Source of the DNA: Paracoccaceae bacterium
GTDB taxonomy: Bacteria; Pseudomonadota; Alphaproteobacteria; Rhodobacterales; Rhodobacteraceae
DNA: 64,000 nt
Assembly: GCA_028874915.1 (NCBI GenBank)
Contig: JAPPHA010000116.1
Location: forward strand, 1-64,000
Reading direction: 5' to 3'
The translations under genes and the position numbers were made by a program. The notes under the pieces are model-generated. The model had not been told where the DNA came from, searched no databases, and saw only the letters and a list, made by a program, of their open reading frames with translations. Positions 25,603 through 35,844 of the stretch are shown in pieces. Position 1 is the stretch's first letter. Every line of letters starts with the position of its first letter.

Positions 25603-26334
25603 ATGCCAAATCCGACCGCTGCCATGCTGGTCATCGGCGACGAAATCCTCTCGGGACGGACACGGGACATCAACCTGCATGTGCTCTCGGGAAAACTTGC
25701 CGATGCCGGAATCGATCTTCGTGAGGCGCGGATCGTTCCCGATGACACGGCCGTCATCGCGGCGTCTGTCAACACCTTGCGGGCCGGCCATGACCACCTG
25801 TTCACCTGCGGAGGCATCGGTCCGACCCATGACGACATCACCAGCGACGCGATTGCCCAGGCCTTCGGTGTTCCGATTGCCATCAGGGACGACGCTCTCC
25901 GGGCCTTGACGTCGGTCTATCCGGGCGGCTCGGCCGACCTCAACGGACCTCGGCTGCGAATGGCCAGGGTCCCGAAGGGGGCCCGGCTGATCGAAAACCC
26001 GATTTCCGGCGCTCCGGGTTATTCGATCGGCAATGTCCATGTCATGGCCGGCGTACCGTTGGTCTTCGAAGCCATGCTGGACGGCCTGCTGGTCCGGATC
26101 GGCGGCGGCACTCCGCTGATTTCGAATTCCTTTCGAATCCACCGGCCGGAAGGAGAGCTGGCGGCTGCGCTCGGAGAAATTGCCGAGGCCTTCCCGGCCG
26201 TGGCGATCGGTTCCTATCCCTTCTTTGCTGACGGCCTTCCGGGCTGCAACGTCGTGGTCCGGGGCACCGACGGGGATTTGGTAAAACAAGCCGGAGACCG
26301 GGTTCAGGGCCTGGTGCCACCGACCAAGTCGTGA
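25603..26334 (+). CDS. CinA-like molybdopterin-binding (MoaB/Mog) domain protein
   Basis: 243 residues from ATG 25603 (GGGGGAGAAG upstream). The MoCF-biosynthesis fold is clear: AMLVIGDEILSGRTRDIN at the N-terminus and TCGGIGPTHDDITSDAIAQAFG (landmark GGIGPTHDD) near residue 67. It has only the N-terminal CinA domain, without the C-terminal nicotinamide-nucleotide amidase domain, which is the usual short alphaproteobacterial form. The role is unsettled: possibly a nucleotide pyrophosphatase of the COG1058 type. It overlaps the GNAT gene by GTGA. Confidence 0.88.
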   Translation: MPNPTAAMLVIGDEILSGRTRDINLHVLSGKLADAGIDLREARIVPDDTAVIAASVNTLRAGHDHLFTCGGIGPTHDDITSDAIAQAFGVPIAIRDDALRALTSVYPGGSADLNGPRLRMARVPKGARLIENPISGAPGYSIGNVHVMAGVPLVFEAMLDGLLVRIGGGTPLISNSFRIHRPEGELAAALGEIAEAFPAVAIGSYPFFADGLPGCNVVVRGTDGDLVKQAGDRVQGLVPPTKS

Positions 26335-27095
26335 CCATCACGACGGAGCTTGTCACCGAGGCTCTGTATCGGGCACTCGAACACAGCTGGCCGGCGGCCG
26401 CAGTCATCGAAGTGTCCGGTTGGATTGTCCGGGAAGGAAAGGGCGGCGGCAATCGGGTGTCGGCCGCCTCCCTCGCGGACCCGGGTCTTCCTGGAGGCGA
26501 AGTCCCGGACATTGACCTTGCGGAGGACCGGATGTCCGGATTGGGGCAGTCACCCCTGTTCATGATCCGGACGGGTGAGGATCCTCTCGACGAGGCCCTG
26601 GATCGCAGAGGGTACCGGATTGTCGATCCGGTGGTCATCCTGACGGCGCCGGCGTCTCGGGTTGCCGTTCGCGAACCTCCGGGCCCGGATGTCAGTTTCT
26701 GTGACGCCGCGATGCCGATCCAGGCGAGAATCTGGGCAGAAGGCGGGATCGGGGCGGCACGCCTGGCCGTCATGCGCCGGACCACCGGTCCCCGGGTCTG
26801 GATCCTGGGGCGAACGGCCGGGCGCCCGGCGGGCGCCGTCTTCGCCGCCATGCATGACGGCATCGCAATGGCCCATGCCCTAGAGGTTCGTGAAGGCGCC
26901 CGCCGGCGGGGCCTGGGTGCGTCGCTCATGGCGGCGGTCGCCGGGTGGGCCGTGCGGAACGGGGCCCGGTCCCTCGCCGTCGCGGTGACCCGCGAAAACA
27001 CAGGGGCCTGCGAACTCTATCGAACACTTGGCCTGGTTCCGGGCGCCCGGTATCACTACCGGCGGAAGGCAGGTGAAAAAGGGGAGCGGCGATGA
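26331..27095 (+). CDS. GNAT-family N-acetyltransferase
   Basis: 254 residues, starting at GTG 26331 inside the stop codon of the cinA-like gene. The C-terminal 90 residues hold the GNAT fold: HALEVREGARRRGLGASLMAAV with the acetyl-CoA pyrophosphate loop RRRGLG, and NTGACELYRTLGLVPGARYHYR at the end (landmark ELYRTLGL). The N-terminal 150 residues are a diverged GNAT-like half without a clear motif, so a tandem arrangement is possible. Its 3' end overlaps the next gene by ATGA. The acceptor substrate is unknown; the tight coupling with the two neighbours suggests a joint operon. Confidence 0.85.
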   Translation: MTITTELVTEALYRALEHSWPAAAVIEVSGWIVREGKGGGNRVSAASLADPGLPGGEVPDIDLAEDRMSGLGQSPLFMIRTGEDPLDEALDRRGYRIVDPVVILTAPASRVAVREPPGPDVSFCDAAMPIQARIWAEGGIGAARLAVMRRTTGPRVWILGRTAGRPAGAVFAAMHDGIAMAHALEVREGARRRGLGASLMAAVAGWAVRNGARSLAVAVTRENTGACELYRTLGLVPGARYHYRRKAGEKGERR

Positions 27096-27676
27096 GTGGT
27101 GAAGCAAGCGGCAACGAAGCGGTCACCGCCCTCGACCTGCCTCAGGTCGACCCGCTGCCGACGGCGACCCAACGGTACTTTGACATCTGCGAGGAGAAGA
27201 TCGGTTTCGTGCCGAACGTCCTCAGGGCCTATGCCCATGACATCGACAAGCTGAATGCCTTCACGGGCATGTACAACCTGCTGATGCTGGAGGAATCCGG
27301 CCTCAGCAGGCTGGAGCGGGAAATGATTGCCGTTGTCGTCTCGTCGCTCAACCGTTGCTACTATTGTCTCGTCGCCCATGGCGCTGCCGTCCGGCAGCTC
27401 TCCGGGAACCCCGAACTCGGCGAAATGCTGGTGATGAACTACCGCGTAGCGCCCCTGTCGCCCCGGGAGCGCGCCATGCTGGACTTCACGGTCCGAATCA
27501 CCACCGAGAGCCATCGGATCGGGGAAGAAGACCGACAGGCTCTTCGCGATGTTGGCTTTTCCGATGTCGACATCTGGGACATTGCGGCCGTGGCCGGATT
27601 CTTCAACATGTCAAACCGCCTGTCATCGGCCACGGACAAACGGCCGAATCCCGAATATCACGCATCCTTCCGCTAG
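27092..27676 (+). CDS. AhpD-like / carboxymuconolactone decarboxylase-family protein (peroxidase-related)
   Basis: 194 residues. The AhpD redox motif is intact: NRCYYCLVAHGAAVR (C-x2-C-x3-H, about residue 87). The surrounding helix pattern (MYNLLMLEESGLSRLEREMIAVVVSSLN; landmark EREMIAVVVS) matches the CMD family 'peroxidase-related' subgroup. It probably reduces hydroperoxides through the Cys pair with an unknown donor. It overlaps the GNAT gene (ATGA) and its stop lies just upstream of the rimP promoter. Confidence 0.88.
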   Translation: MSGEASGNEAVTALDLPQVDPLPTATQRYFDICEEKIGFVPNVLRAYAHDIDKLNAFTGMYNLLMLEESGLSRLEREMIAVVVSSLNRCYYCLVAHGAAVRQLSGNPELGEMLVMNYRVAPLSPRERAMLDFTVRITTESHRIGEEDRQALRDVGFSDVDIWDIAAVAGFFNMSNRLSSATDKRPNPEYHASFR

Positions 27677-27710
27677 ATTGCCAGGCACTGTTATCCACGC
27701 GCCGTCGCGC

Positions 27711-27739
27711 TTTACAGGAGGCCTGCGGCAACCTATAAC
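27711..27739 (+). promoter_or_regulatory. Sigma70-type promoter of the rimP-nusA-infB operon
   Basis: TTTACA at 27711-27716 and TATAAC at 27734-27739 are separated by exactly 17 bases. This is the best sigma70-like pair noticed in the window, and it points toward rimP. Transcription should start near 27746, giving a leader of about 84 bases that ends in a terminator-like hairpin. Confidence 0.65.
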
Positions 27740-27745
27740 GCCCTC

Positions 27746-27829
27746 ATAGCGGCGGGCTGGCGTCCAAAACCGGCCTTCCAGGAGGAAATGTCGACGGGCC
27801 GCGGCCCGTTTTTTTGTTGTCTGAACGTC
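27746..27829 (+). ncRNA. rimP leader (putative transcription-attenuation leader)
   Basis: The presumed 5' untranslated RNA of the rimP operon. It carries an intrinsic terminator-like hairpin directly before the rimP start codon (see next entry). Published comparative work describes a 'rimP leader' attenuator upstream of rimP-nusA-infB operons in Alphaproteobacteria, with a Rho-independent terminator at its 3' end; position and layout here fit. The 5' part contains CCTTCCAGGAGGAAATG, which looks like a Shine-Dalgarno followed by ATG at 27788; that ATG is in frame with rimP, so a 14-residue N-terminal extension would run through the hairpin. The 5' end is inferred from the promoter, not seen. 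Confidence 0.6.
27794..27815 (+). terminator. Rho-independent terminator-like hairpin before rimP
   Basis: Perfect 16-base palindrome ACGGGCCGCGGCCCGT (27794-27809) followed at once by a run of seven T (27809-27815). It lies 14 bases before the proposed rimP ATG. It could end transcription of the upstream operon but, more tellingly, is placed to attenuate rimP transcription, because the promoter lies upstream of it. Confidence 0.75.
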
Positions 27830-28489
27830 ATGCCGGAACCGAAACCGACGCTGGATCTCGTTGCTGTCAGCGATGCCGAGAAGCGAATCGCGAAGTCGGC
27901 AGCGCCGGCCATCGCGCACATGGGCTTTGAGCTGGTGCGCCTGCGGCTGATGTTCGGCTCACGGACCCGGCTGCAGATCATGGCCGATCGGCCGGAAGGC
28001 GGAATCGACGTTGATGGATGCGCACGGATCTCGACGGCGCTCTCGGCCCTTTTTGATATCGAAGAGCCGGTGCCGGGGGAGTACACGCTCGAAGTCTCCA
28101 GCCCCGGAATCAACCGGCCCCTGACGCGAACCCGGGACTTCGAAACCTGGGAAGGTCACAAGGCAAAGATCGAAACCACCGAAGCCATTGACGGACGCCG
28201 ACGCTTCAAGGGCGTTCTTCGCGGCGTCGAGTCCGGCGAGATCCTGGTCGAAATTCCGGAGGGAATCATCGGACTCGGTTTCGGTCTCGTGGCCGACGCC
28301 CGGCTGGCACCGGATGCCGGGACGTACCGCGCCAGCCTGAAGGCAGCCCGGCCTCCGGAGATCCCGGAAACGGAACAGTGCGGTGACCTTGAGGGTGGGG
28401 CCCGGCGCCGACGGGCACGGCAGGCCGGCAGCAAGGCGGGACAGAGGGCCGGGCGACGAATCCGGCGAGACAGGAAGGATACAGGATGA
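27830..28489 (+). CDS. rimP: Ribosome maturation factor RimP
   Basis: 219 residues from ATG 27830; an in-frame ATG at 27788 has the better Shine-Dalgarno (AGGAGG) but would translate the terminator hairpin. RimP assists 30S subunit maturation. Signatures: [15 protein letters not shown] near residue 30, [19 protein letters not shown] (landmark DVDGCARIS), [21 protein letters not shown] (landmark [11 protein letters not shown] near residue 88). The C-terminal 40 residues are Arg/Gly-rich and longer than in many homologues. Its stop overlaps the nusA start by ATGA. Confidence 0.93.
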   Translation: MPEPKPTLDLVAVSDAEKRIAKSAAPAIAHMGFELVRLRLMFGSRTRLQIMADRPEGGIDVDGCARISTALSALFDIEEPVPGEYTLEVSSPGINRPLTRTRDFETWEGHKAKIETTEAIDGRRRFKGVLRGVESGEILVEIPEGIIGLGFGLVADARLAPDAGTYRASLKAARPPEIPETEQCGDLEGGARRRRARQAGSKAGQRAGRRIRRDRKDTG

Positions 28490-30135
28490 CAATCACCAGT
28501 GCCAACAGGCTTGAGTTGTTGCAGATCGTCGACGCCGTCGCCCGGGAAAAGCTGATCGACCCCGACGAGGTGCTTCAGGCGACCGAGGAGTCCATGGCTC
28601 GAGCCGCCCGGTCGCGTTATGGTGCCGAACTGGACATTGCTGCCAGCATCGATCGACGCACTGGCGATCTCACCCTGACCCGAAAACGGACGGTTGTGGA
28701 TGACGTTGAGAATCATTTCATCGAGATAGGCCGGAAGGACGCCCTGCAGTTTCTCGAGGATCCGCAGCCCGGCGACCTCGTTCAGGAAGTATTGCCGCCC
28801 CTCGAACTCGGGCGCATTGCCGCGCAGTCCGCGAAGCAGGTTATCCTGCAGATGGTTCGCGAGGCCGAACGCAAACGGCAGTATGAGGAATTCAAGGACC
28901 GCAAGGGCCAGATCATCAACGGAATCGTCAAGCGGATCGAATACGGAAATGTCATAGTCGACGTGGGGCGGGGCGAGGCCGTTCTGCGCCGCGATCAGCT
29001 GATCAACCGCGAGATCTACCGGAATGGTGACCGGATCCGGGCCTGGATTCGCGATGTGCGGGAAGAAACCCGCGGCCCGCAGGTTTTCCTGTCGCGAACG
29101 GCCAACGAGTTCATGGTCGAACTCTTCCGCATGGAGGTCCCGGAAATCTATGACGGCATCATCGAGATCATGGCGGTGGCCCGGGACCCGGGGTCCCGCG
29201 CAAAGATCGGCGTAATTTCCTATGACAGTTCGATCGATCCGGTCGGTGCCTGTGTCGGCATGCGCGGGTCGCGGGTTCAGGCCGTCGTCAACGAACTTCA
29301 GGGCGAGAAGATCGACATCATTCCCTGGAACGGCGATACACCGACCTTTCTCGTGAATGCCCTGCAGCCGGCGGTCGTCACGAAAGTTGTTCTGGAAGAG
29401 GGATCGAATCATGTCGAGGTGGTGGTCCCCGACGACCAGCAGTCCCTGGCGATTGGCCGATGGGGTCAGAACGTTCGGCTCGCCTCGAAACTCACCGGAC
29501 TCGATATCGACATCATGACCGAGGCCGAGGAGTCGGAACGGCGTCAGGCAGAGTTCATGGAACGGACCCGGATGTTCATGGACGCGCTCAATCTCGATGA
29601 AGTCGTTGCCCAGTTGCTTGTGTCAGAGGAATTCACGTCGGTTGACGAAGTGGCCTGGGTGCCGCTTGAGGAACTCGTCGCCATCGAGGGATTTGACCAG
29701 AACACGGCCGAAGAGCTTCAGGCCCGGGCCATGGAATTCCTTGAAGAGATCAATCGAAAGGCGCAGGAACAGGCGATCAGCCTGGGGGTCGAGCCCAGCC
29801 TGATCGAGTTTGGCGGGCTGACGCCGCAGATGCTCATCGTTCTGGCCGGTGATGGCATCAAGACGCTGGACGAATTCGCCCGGTGTGCCGATTGGGAACT
29901 CGCCGGCGAACCGCGGACATCCGACAACCGGGGCGACCGCGAACCGGGTCTTCTGGAGTCCTTCGGCATTTCATTGGAGGAAGCACGTGGACTGGTCATG
30001 GGAGCACGTTTCCAGCTCGGTCTGATCACCGCGGAGGACTACCATGCGGCCATGACGATGGATGACGCGACGGACGGGGATGCGGACGACACCGAATCCG
30101 AAACGATCGAGGTCGAGGCGGCCGCGGCCGGATAG
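28486..30135 (+). CDS. nusA: Transcription termination/antitermination factor NusA
   Basis: 549 residues. N-terminal RNA-polymerase-binding domain (residues 1-130; [17 protein letters not shown] start), S1 domain (about 135-200; [18 protein letters not shown]), two KH domains (about 230-345; [17 protein letters not shown] and [19 protein letters not shown], here only as [10 protein letters not shown] and [11 protein letters not shown]), and C-terminal helix-hairpin-helix repeats ([18 protein letters not shown]). An acidic tail of about 35 residues closes the protein. It couples transcription with translation. Second gene of rimP-nusA-ylxR-infB. Confidence 0.96.
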   Translation: MTITSANRLELLQIVDAVAREKLIDPDEVLQATEESMARAARSRYGAELDIAASIDRRTGDLTLTRKRTVVDDVENHFIEIGRKDALQFLEDPQPGDLVQEVLPPLELGRIAAQSAKQVILQMVREAERKRQYEEFKDRKGQIINGIVKRIEYGNVIVDVGRGEAVLRRDQLINREIYRNGDRIRAWIRDVREETRGPQVFLSRTANEFMVELFRMEVPEIYDGIIEIMAVARDPGSRAKIGVISYDSSIDPVGACVGMRGSRVQAVVNELQGEKIDIIPWNGDTPTFLVNALQPAVVTKVVLEEGSNHVEVVVPDDQQSLAIGRWGQNVRLASKLTGLDIDIMTEAEESERRQAEFMERTRMFMDALNLDEVVAQLLVSEEFTSVDEVAWVPLEELVAIEGFDQNTAEELQARAMEFLEEINRKAQEQAISLGVEPSLIEFGGLTPQMLIVLAGDGIKTLDEFARCADWELAGEPRTSDNRGDREPGLLESFGISLEEARGLVMGARFQLGLITAEDYHAAMTMDDATDGDADDTESETIEVEAAAAG

Positions 30136-30172
30136 TCCCGACACGTTCTGGCGACCGGACGGATCATCAACC

Positions 30173-30784
30173 ATGACCCGGGGCGGTCGGCCAAAACAAC
30201 GCGGAATCCCGGAACGGCGATGCATCGCAACCGGGACTGTCGGGGAGACGGCGGCGTTGATCCGCTTCGTCGTAGGGCCGGAAGGCCGGATCGTTCCGGA
30301 TCTCCCCGGTCGCCTCCCGGGACGCGGACTTTGGGTCTCGGCGGACCGAGCTGCCCTCGAGCGGGCAGTCGACCGAAAGCTGTTCGGGCGAGCGGCAAGA
30401 CGGGCGGTCAACACACCGAAAGATCTCGTGGAAACCGTCGAAAGGCTGTTGGCCGGTCGGGTTGTCGAACTCTTGTCTCTCTCGAGAAAGGCCGGCACCG
30501 CTGTAGCCGGTTTCGAAAAGTCTCGCGCGATGCTGGCATCCGGACGGGCCGCGGTTCTGTTCCAGGCGGTCGACGGATCGATCCGCGAAGCGTCACGCCT
30601 TCGCTGGCCACCAGGGGAACAGTCGACGGGTGCCCGATTCCGGTGCCTCACGGCGGGTGAATTGGGTTTGGCATTCAACAGGGAAAGTGTGATACATGCT
30701 GCCGCGTCGAAGAATGGGCTGGCGGCTCGCCTTGTCGGTGAGGCGAACCGCTTGGTCGGGCTGCGCGTTGGCGAAGGAACTTGA
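30173..30784 (+). CDS. ylxR: YlxR (DUF448)/L7Ae-like RNA-binding protein
   Basis: 203 residues from ATG 30173; the open frame begins at 30062 but overlaps nusA without homology. The N-terminal YlxR domain shows [12 protein letters not shown] and [25 protein letters not shown] (landmarks LPGRGLWV). The second half (about 95-145) resembles an L7Ae/eL8-type fold: [17 protein letters not shown]. The combination is usual for Alphaproteobacteria between nusA and infB. It probably binds RNA or RNase P; YlxR has been linked to RNase P in other bacteria. The C-terminal 60 residues are variable. Last bases overlap the possible early TTG start of infB. Confidence 0.87.
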   Translation: MTRGGRPKQRGIPERRCIATGTVGETAALIRFVVGPEGRIVPDLPGRLPGRGLWVSADRAALERAVDRKLFGRAARRAVNTPKDLVETVERLLAGRVVELLSLSRKAGTAVAGFEKSRAMLASGRAAVLFQAVDGSIREASRLRWPPGEQSTGARFRCLTAGELGLAFNRESVIHAAASKNGLAARLVGEANRLVGLRVGEGT

Positions 30785-30801
30785 AGAGACTGAATCGACT
30801 G

Positions 30802-33435
30802 ATGACCGACAATGACAATACCCGAAGCCGGCCCAGGCGTCCGCTGTCCCTGCGGGGCGGCCCGGAGAAAAGCCATGTGAAACAGAGCTTTTCCCACGGT
30901 CGCACGAAATCAGTCGAGGTCGAGACCAAGCGGCGGCGGCACATCGCGAAACCGGGATCGCGCCCGCCGGCGCCCCCTCCGCCACCGGCTCCACCCGCTC
31001 CCCCGGCGGCGGCGCCTGTTCCACCTCCCGCAGCCCCGGTGCCGGCTGCCCCGGCAGCCCCGGCGGCACCGCCGCCGAAGGCGGATGCCAATAAAGTCCA
31101 GGCTGCAGCCCCGGCGGCACCGGTAGCGCTGACCGAAACGCTGGCGTCTGACGCGGATCTCAAACAGCAGGAGGGGTACAGGCGGGCTCTTGAGGCCGAG
31201 AAGCTGACTCAAGCGGACCGGCGGATGCGGGAATTGGAAGCAACGCGCCAGCGCGAGGCCGAACGTGAACGTCGCAAACGCGAAAAGGCGGAGAAAGATC
31301 GCGAGGCCGAGGAGCTCCAGCGCCGGATCCGGGCACGCGAGGAGGGAGAACGCGCTGGCAAGGAGCCGGCGGCGCGTCCTGCCCGACCGAGCCGGCCGGC
31401 GGCGCCCGGCCCGGCCGCGGCCCCACCAGCCGGAGACAAACCCGGAACAGCGCGGCCCGGGCCGCGGCGACCGGAGAGACCGGCGGAAGAAGACCGGCGG
31501 CGGCAGGCCCGAGGGCGCACCCAGGACAGGCAGCGGCGATCCGGCAAACTGACCATTGCCCAGGCCCTGTCCGGCGACGGGGGAAGGGAACGGTCCCTCG
31601 CCTCGATCCGGCGCGCCCAGGCGCGCGAGCGGCGAAAAACCAAGGGAACGGACGTCAAGGAACGGGAAAAGATCATCCGTGACGTTCAGATTCCGGAGGC
31701 GATCACCGTTCAGGAACTGGCCAACCGCATGGCCGAGAGATCGGCGGCAGTGATCAAGGCCCTGATGGGCAACGGCATCATGGCGACCCAGAACCAGACC
31801 ATTGACGCCGATACCGCCGAGCTGATCGTCGGGGAGTTCGGTCACAATGCCACCCGGGTTTCCGATGCCGATGTCGAGGATGCGATCATCGCGGTTCCCG
31901 ATGCGCCGGAGTCGCTGAAACCGCGGCCACCGGTCGTCACCATCATGGGCCATGTCGATCACGGCAAGACGTCGATCCTGGACGCCATCCGCAAGACCAA
32001 CGTGGTTTCGGGCGAGGCCGGTGGCATCACGCAGCACATCGGGGCCTATCAGGTCGGTGACGCCGGCGGAGCCCGGATCACCTTTATCGACACTCCCGGA
32101 CATGCCGCCTTCACCGCGATGCGCGCGCGGGGCGCCAAGGTCACCGATATCGTCGTGCTGGTTCTTGCGGCCGATGATTCCGTCATGCCGCAGACTGTCG
32201 AGGCCATCGACCATGCCAGGGCGGCCGGCGTGCCGATCATTGTCGCCATAAACAAGGTCGATCGGGAAACGGCCGACCCGGACAAGGTCCGGTCGGAGCT
32301 TCTCCGCCATGACATTGTCGTGGAGTCGCTGTCCGGCGACGTACTCGACGTCGAGGTTTCGGCCATCACGGGCTTTGGCCTCGAGAGGTTGCTGGAAGCG
32401 ATTACGCTCCAGGCGGAAATCCTGGAACTGAAAGCCAATCCGGATCGCCGTGCCGAGGGCGCCGTGATCGAGGCCAAGCTTGATGCCAACCGCGGACATG
32501 TGGCGACCCTGCTGGTCGGGAAAGGCACGCTACGCCTGAAGGATATCGTCGTCGTCGGGGAGCAATGGGGGCGGGTACGGGCACTGGTCGACGATCACGG
32601 CGAACAGGTGGAGTCGGCCGGTCCATCCGAACCGGTCGAAATCCTGGGACTGAACGGCACGCCGGAGGCCGGTGACATGTTGCATGTCGTCTCAAGCGAG
32701 TCCGAAGCGCGTGAAATCGCCCTCTACCGCATCAATCGGGCAAAGGATCGGAAGTTCGCGGCGGGCGCGGTCGTCAACATCGACCAGTTGCTGGCACGGG
32801 CAAAGTCGGGAACCGGGGTCCAGGAACTGCCCCTGGTGATCAAGGCCGATACCCATGGGTCGGTGGAGGCCATCACCCAGGCTGTCGAGAAGATCGGCAA
32901 CGCCGAGGTTCACATTCGCATCCTGCACTCCGGAGTTGGCGCGATTTCCGAAACCGATGTCACGCTCGCCGAGGCCTCGGAGGCCCAGATCGTCGGGTTC
33001 AACGTCCGGGCCAATTCGCAGGCGCGCAACCGTGCCACCCAGAAGCGGATCGAGATCCGGTACTATTCCGTCATTTATGATCTGATTGATGAAGTCCGGG
33101 ATCTGGCGTCAGGCCTCTTGAGTGCCGAGATTCGCGAACAGTTCGTCGGTTACGCGGAAATCCGGGAGGTGTTCCGGGTCACCGGTGTTGGGCGTGTTGC
33201 CGGTTGCATGGTCACGGAAGGCAACGCACGCCGGAGCGCCGGCGTCCGGCTTCTGCGGGACAATGTGGTGATTCATGAAGGCCGTCTGAAAACGCTCAAG
33301 CGGTTCAAGGACGAGGTCCGGGAAGTCCACTCCGGTCAGGAATGCGGCATGGCCTTCGAGAACTATGATGATATTCGCAAGGGCGATTTCATAGAGATCT
33401 TCGAGTCCGAAGAGATCGAACGCACCCTGTCGTGA
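30802..33435 (+). CDS. infB: Translation initiation factor IF-2
   Basis: 877 residues from ATG 30802 ([14 protein letters not shown]); a TTG at 30781 overlaps the ylxR stop and could add seven residues. The GTPase brings initiator tRNA to the ribosome. G domain landmarks: GHVDHGKTS (G1, about residue 385), DTPGHAAF (G3), NKVD (G4). The N-terminal region has a conspicuous Pro/Ala-rich linker (about 50-100) and a long charged helix ([24 protein letters not shown] in part), then the IF2_N motif [18 protein letters not shown] [13 protein letters not shown]-terminal domains II-IV are complete, ending [17 protein letters not shown]. hslV starts only 7 bases after the stop; rbfA, the usual next gene, is absent. 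Confidence 0.96.
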   Translation: MTDNDNTRSRPRRPLSLRGGPEKSHVKQSFSHGRTKSVEVETKRRRHIAKPGSRPPAPPPPPAPPAPPAAAPVPPPAAPVPAAPAAPAAPPPKADANKVQAAAPAAPVALTETLASDADLKQQEGYRRALEAEKLTQADRRMRELEATRQREAERERRKREKAEKDREAEELQRRIRAREEGERAGKEPAARPARPSRPAAPGPAAAPPAGDKPGTARPGPRRPERPAEEDRRRQARGRTQDRQRRSGKLTIAQALSGDGGRERSLASIRRAQARERRKTKGTDVKEREKIIRDVQIPEAITVQELANRMAERSAAVIKALMGNGIMATQNQTIDADTAELIVGEFGHNATRVSDADVEDAIIAVPDAPESLKPRPPVVTIMGHVDHGKTSILDAIRKTNVVSGEAGGITQHIGAYQVGDAGGARITFIDTPGHAAFTAMRARGAKVTDIVVLVLAADDSVMPQTVEAIDHARAAGVPIIVAINKVDRETADPDKVRSELLRHDIVVESLSGDVLDVEVSAITGFGLERLLEAITLQAEILELKANPDRRAEGAVIEAKLDANRGHVATLLVGKGTLRLKDIVVVGEQWGRVRALVDDHGEQVESAGPSEPVEILGLNGTPEAGDMLHVVSSESEAREIALYRINRAKDRKFAAGAVVNIDQLLARAKSGTGVQELPLVIKADTHGSVEAITQAVEKIGNAEVHIRILHSGVGAISETDVTLAEASEAQIVGFNVRANSQARNRATQKRIEIRYYSVIYDLIDEVRDLASGLLSAEIREQFVGYAEIREVFRVTGVGRVAGCMVTEGNARRSAGVRLLRDNVVIHEGRLKTLKRFKDEVREVHSGQECGMAFENYDDIRKGDFIEIFESEEIERTLS

Positions 33436-33442
33436 TTCTGCA

Positions 33443-34012
33443 ATGATGGCACGGTCTCCGGAACCAACCGGCTGGCACGGGACCACCGTCGTCGGAATCC
33501 GCAAGAACGGCCAGGTCGCCGTTGCTGGCGACGGGCAAGTCACGCACGGCCAGACGGTGATCAAGGGATCGGCAAAAAAGCTGCGGCGGATCCGGACCGG
33601 TGGGCGGGATGTGATCTGCGGGTTTGCCGGTTCGACAGCGGATGCCTTCACGCTTCTGGAACGGCTGGATGCCAAGTTGGAGGCCAACCCCGGCCAGTTG
33701 GCCCGTGCGGCCGTCGAGTTGGCGAAGGACTGGCGTACCGACAAGTATCTCCGGAACCTGGAGGCGATGCTGATCGTCACCGACGGCGAAGAGCTTCTGC
33801 TGGTGACCGGTTCCGGCGACGTTCTCGAACCAGAACACGGCATCGCCGCCATCGGTTCCGGCGGTCCCTACGCGCTGGCGGCGGCCCGGGCGATGATAAC
33901 CGGACACGAGGATGCGGAGACGATTGCCCGGCGCGCACTGGAGATCGCGGCGGAGATCTGCGTCTATACCAATACTGAACTGACCGTTGAAACCGTCGGC
34001 GAGCCGGAATAA
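33443..34012 (+). CDS. hslV: HslV, proteolytic subunit of the HslUV (ClpYQ) protease
   Basis: 189 residues. The mature N-terminal Thr nucleophile is within [11 protein letters not shown] (about T14), so a short propeptide is removed. [30 protein letters not shown] and [10 protein letters not shown] are standard family segments. It forms two hexameric rings capped by HslU ATPase rings. It begins 7 bases after infB, and hslU follows, so infB-hslV-hslU appear co-transcribed. Two ATG codons in a row (33443, 33446) are both possible starts. Confidence 0.95.
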   Translation: MMARSPEPTGWHGTTVVGIRKNGQVAVAGDGQVTHGQTVIKGSAKKLRRIRTGGRDVICGFAGSTADAFTLLERLDAKLEANPGQLARAAVELAKDWRTDKYLRNLEAMLIVTDGEELLLVTGSGDVLEPEHGIAAIGSGGPYALAAARAMITGHEDAETIARRALEIAAEICVYTNTELTVETVGEPE

Positions 34013-34152
34013 GGGCGCACGACGTCCGAACCGTTCCGGATTGAGGGAAGGACACTGATCTGTGAGCCCGCCGGGTCTCACGGATGCGCGGAAACCCGGA
34101 CGATGGCGAATTCGGCTCCCGGGTCAAGTTTCACGACCAAGAGGGACATCCG

Positions 34153-35460
34153 TTGACACAGCTGACACCCAGGGAAATCGTCTCGGAGCTTGACCGCTAC
34201 ATCATTGGTCAACGTGACGCCAAACGGGCGGTCGCCGTTGCCCTTCGCAACCGCTGGCGCCGCAAACAGCTCGATGACGATCTCCGGGAAGAGGTTTACC
34301 CCAAGAATATCCTGATGATCGGCCCGACCGGTGTCGGCAAGACCGAAGTATCACGACGTCTGGCCCGTCTCGCCATGGCACCCTTTATCAAGGTCGAGGC
34401 GACGAAGTTCACGGAAGTCGGTTATGTCGGCCGAGATGTTGACCAGATCATCCGGGATCTTGTCGACAGCGCCATCCACATGTCCCGGGAACGCATGCGG
34501 GACACCTTTCGGGTTCAGGCCCAGCAAACCGCCGAGGACCGGATTCTCGATGTTCTGGCCGGTCCGGACTCCCGAGAGCCGACACGGGAAAAGTTTCGCA
34601 CCTTGCTGCGGTCTGGCAAGCTTGACGACAAGGTTGTCGAACTCGAGGTTGAAGACACCTCAAACCCCATGCAGATGATCGATGTTCCCGGACAGCCGGG
34701 AGTCAATCTCGGCATGATGAATGTCGGCGATCTGTTCGGCAAGATGTTCTCCGGCCGCACCAGGAAACGGACGATGACCGTGGCCGAATCCCACGAGGTG
34801 CTGGTCAACGAGGAGGCGGATAAACTCGTTGACGACGACAGCGTGACGCGGGAGGCTGTCCGTGCGGTCGAGGATCATGGAATCGTGTTCATCGACGAGA
34901 TCGACAAGGTCTGTGCCCGATCCGACATGCGGGGCGCGGACGTGTCGCGTGAAGGGGTTCAGCGTGATCTCCTTCCGCTCATCGAGGGAACCACGGTCTC
35001 GACCCGGCACGGACCGGTCCGGACCGACCATATCCTGTTCATTGCGTCCGGTGCGTTCCACATCGCCAAGCCTTCGGAACTGTTGCCGGAACTTCAGGGC
35101 CGACTTCCGATCCGGGTCGAACTCCGGGCGCTTACCGACAAGGACTTCGTCCGAATCCTGACGGAAACCGACAATGCGCTGACCCTCCAGTATCGGGCAC
35201 TGATGGCGACGGAAGGCGTTGAGGTTGAGTTTTCCGATGACGGGGTTCAGGAGCTCGCGCGGATATCGGCGGAAGTCAATCGGGCCGTGGAGAACATCGG
35301 CGCCCGTCGGCTCCACACGGTGATGGAGCGGGTCTTCGAGGATCTCAGCTTCAACGCCCCGGACCGGCCCGGACAAAAGGTCACTGTCGATGCAGCCTTC
35401 GTCGAGGAGAATCTCGGCGATCTCGCCCGACGGACCGATCTCTCGCAATACGTTCTGTGA
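34153..35460 (+). CDS. hslU: HslU, ATPase subunit of the HslUV protease
   Basis: 435 residues from TTG 34153 ([20 protein letters not shown]), preceded by GAGGGACATCCG; this gives the normal HslU length. An ATG at 34084 in the same frame adds 23 residues that lack homology. Walker [14 protein letters not shown] (about residue 58), I-domain (about 110-240), Walker [12 protein letters not shown] (about residue 243), sensor region [15 protein letters not shown], and the C-terminal LSQYVL that inserts into HslV. It unfolds substrates for HslV. Confidence 0.95.
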   Translation: MTQLTPREIVSELDRYIIGQRDAKRAVAVALRNRWRRKQLDDDLREEVYPKNILMIGPTGVGKTEVSRRLARLAMAPFIKVEATKFTEVGYVGRDVDQIIRDLVDSAIHMSRERMRDTFRVQAQQTAEDRILDVLAGPDSREPTREKFRTLLRSGKLDDKVVELEVEDTSNPMQMIDVPGQPGVNLGMMNVGDLFGKMFSGRTRKRTMTVAESHEVLVNEEADKLVDDDSVTREAVRAVEDHGIVFIDEIDKVCARSDMRGADVSREGVQRDLLPLIEGTTVSTRHGPVRTDHILFIASGAFHIAKPSELLPELQGRLPIRVELRALTDKDFVRILTETDNALTLQYRALMATEGVEVEFSDDGVQELARISAEVNRAVENIGARRLHTVMERVFEDLSFNAPDRPGQKVTVDAAFVEENLGDLARRTDLSQYVL

Positions 35461-35844
35461 AACCACCACTCCGACCGTTGCGTCATCGGTTTCGTGGTAT
35501 CTGTTTCCTGCGCCATGGGTGTGTGGGCCTCACGCAATTCGTCACTGGAAACCATTGTCCAGCCGGCGGCACTCCCAGTGGTGATATGTTATGCCACCTG
35601 CAGCAAAGTGGGCTGCGGTTGTGCAGAAATCCGACCTGACACAATGTATACCGTTTCACGGAAGACCGAGGTTTCGGCTTCGAGGCAAATGGGAGATCGA
35701 GAACGGTCCGTTGCTCCGAAGGCCTTTCCGGCGAACGTAACGCAGTCGCAAGTCGTCGGGCACTGCAGCCGCCTCGCCTGATCCGGTGACGCGGGATCGT
35801 GCGTGGCCGTTTTCCGGCCCGCGCAGTACGCGAGGAACCCAACC
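35461..35844. other. Intergenic region, no gene seen
   Basis: 384 bases between hslU and the channel-like gene. No protein-like frame, no terminator with a T-run. It ends in a good ribosome-binding site (CGAGGAACCC) for the next gene. Confidence 0.5.

Noticed and set aside
28156..29412. 418-codon minus-strand frame across rimP/nusA
   Set aside because: Antisense shadow of two verified genes, with no family motif.
30910..32499. 529-codon minus-strand frame within infB
   Set aside because: Shadow of IF-2; its apparent low-complexity Arg/Gly blocks mirror the Pro/Ala-rich linker of IF-2.
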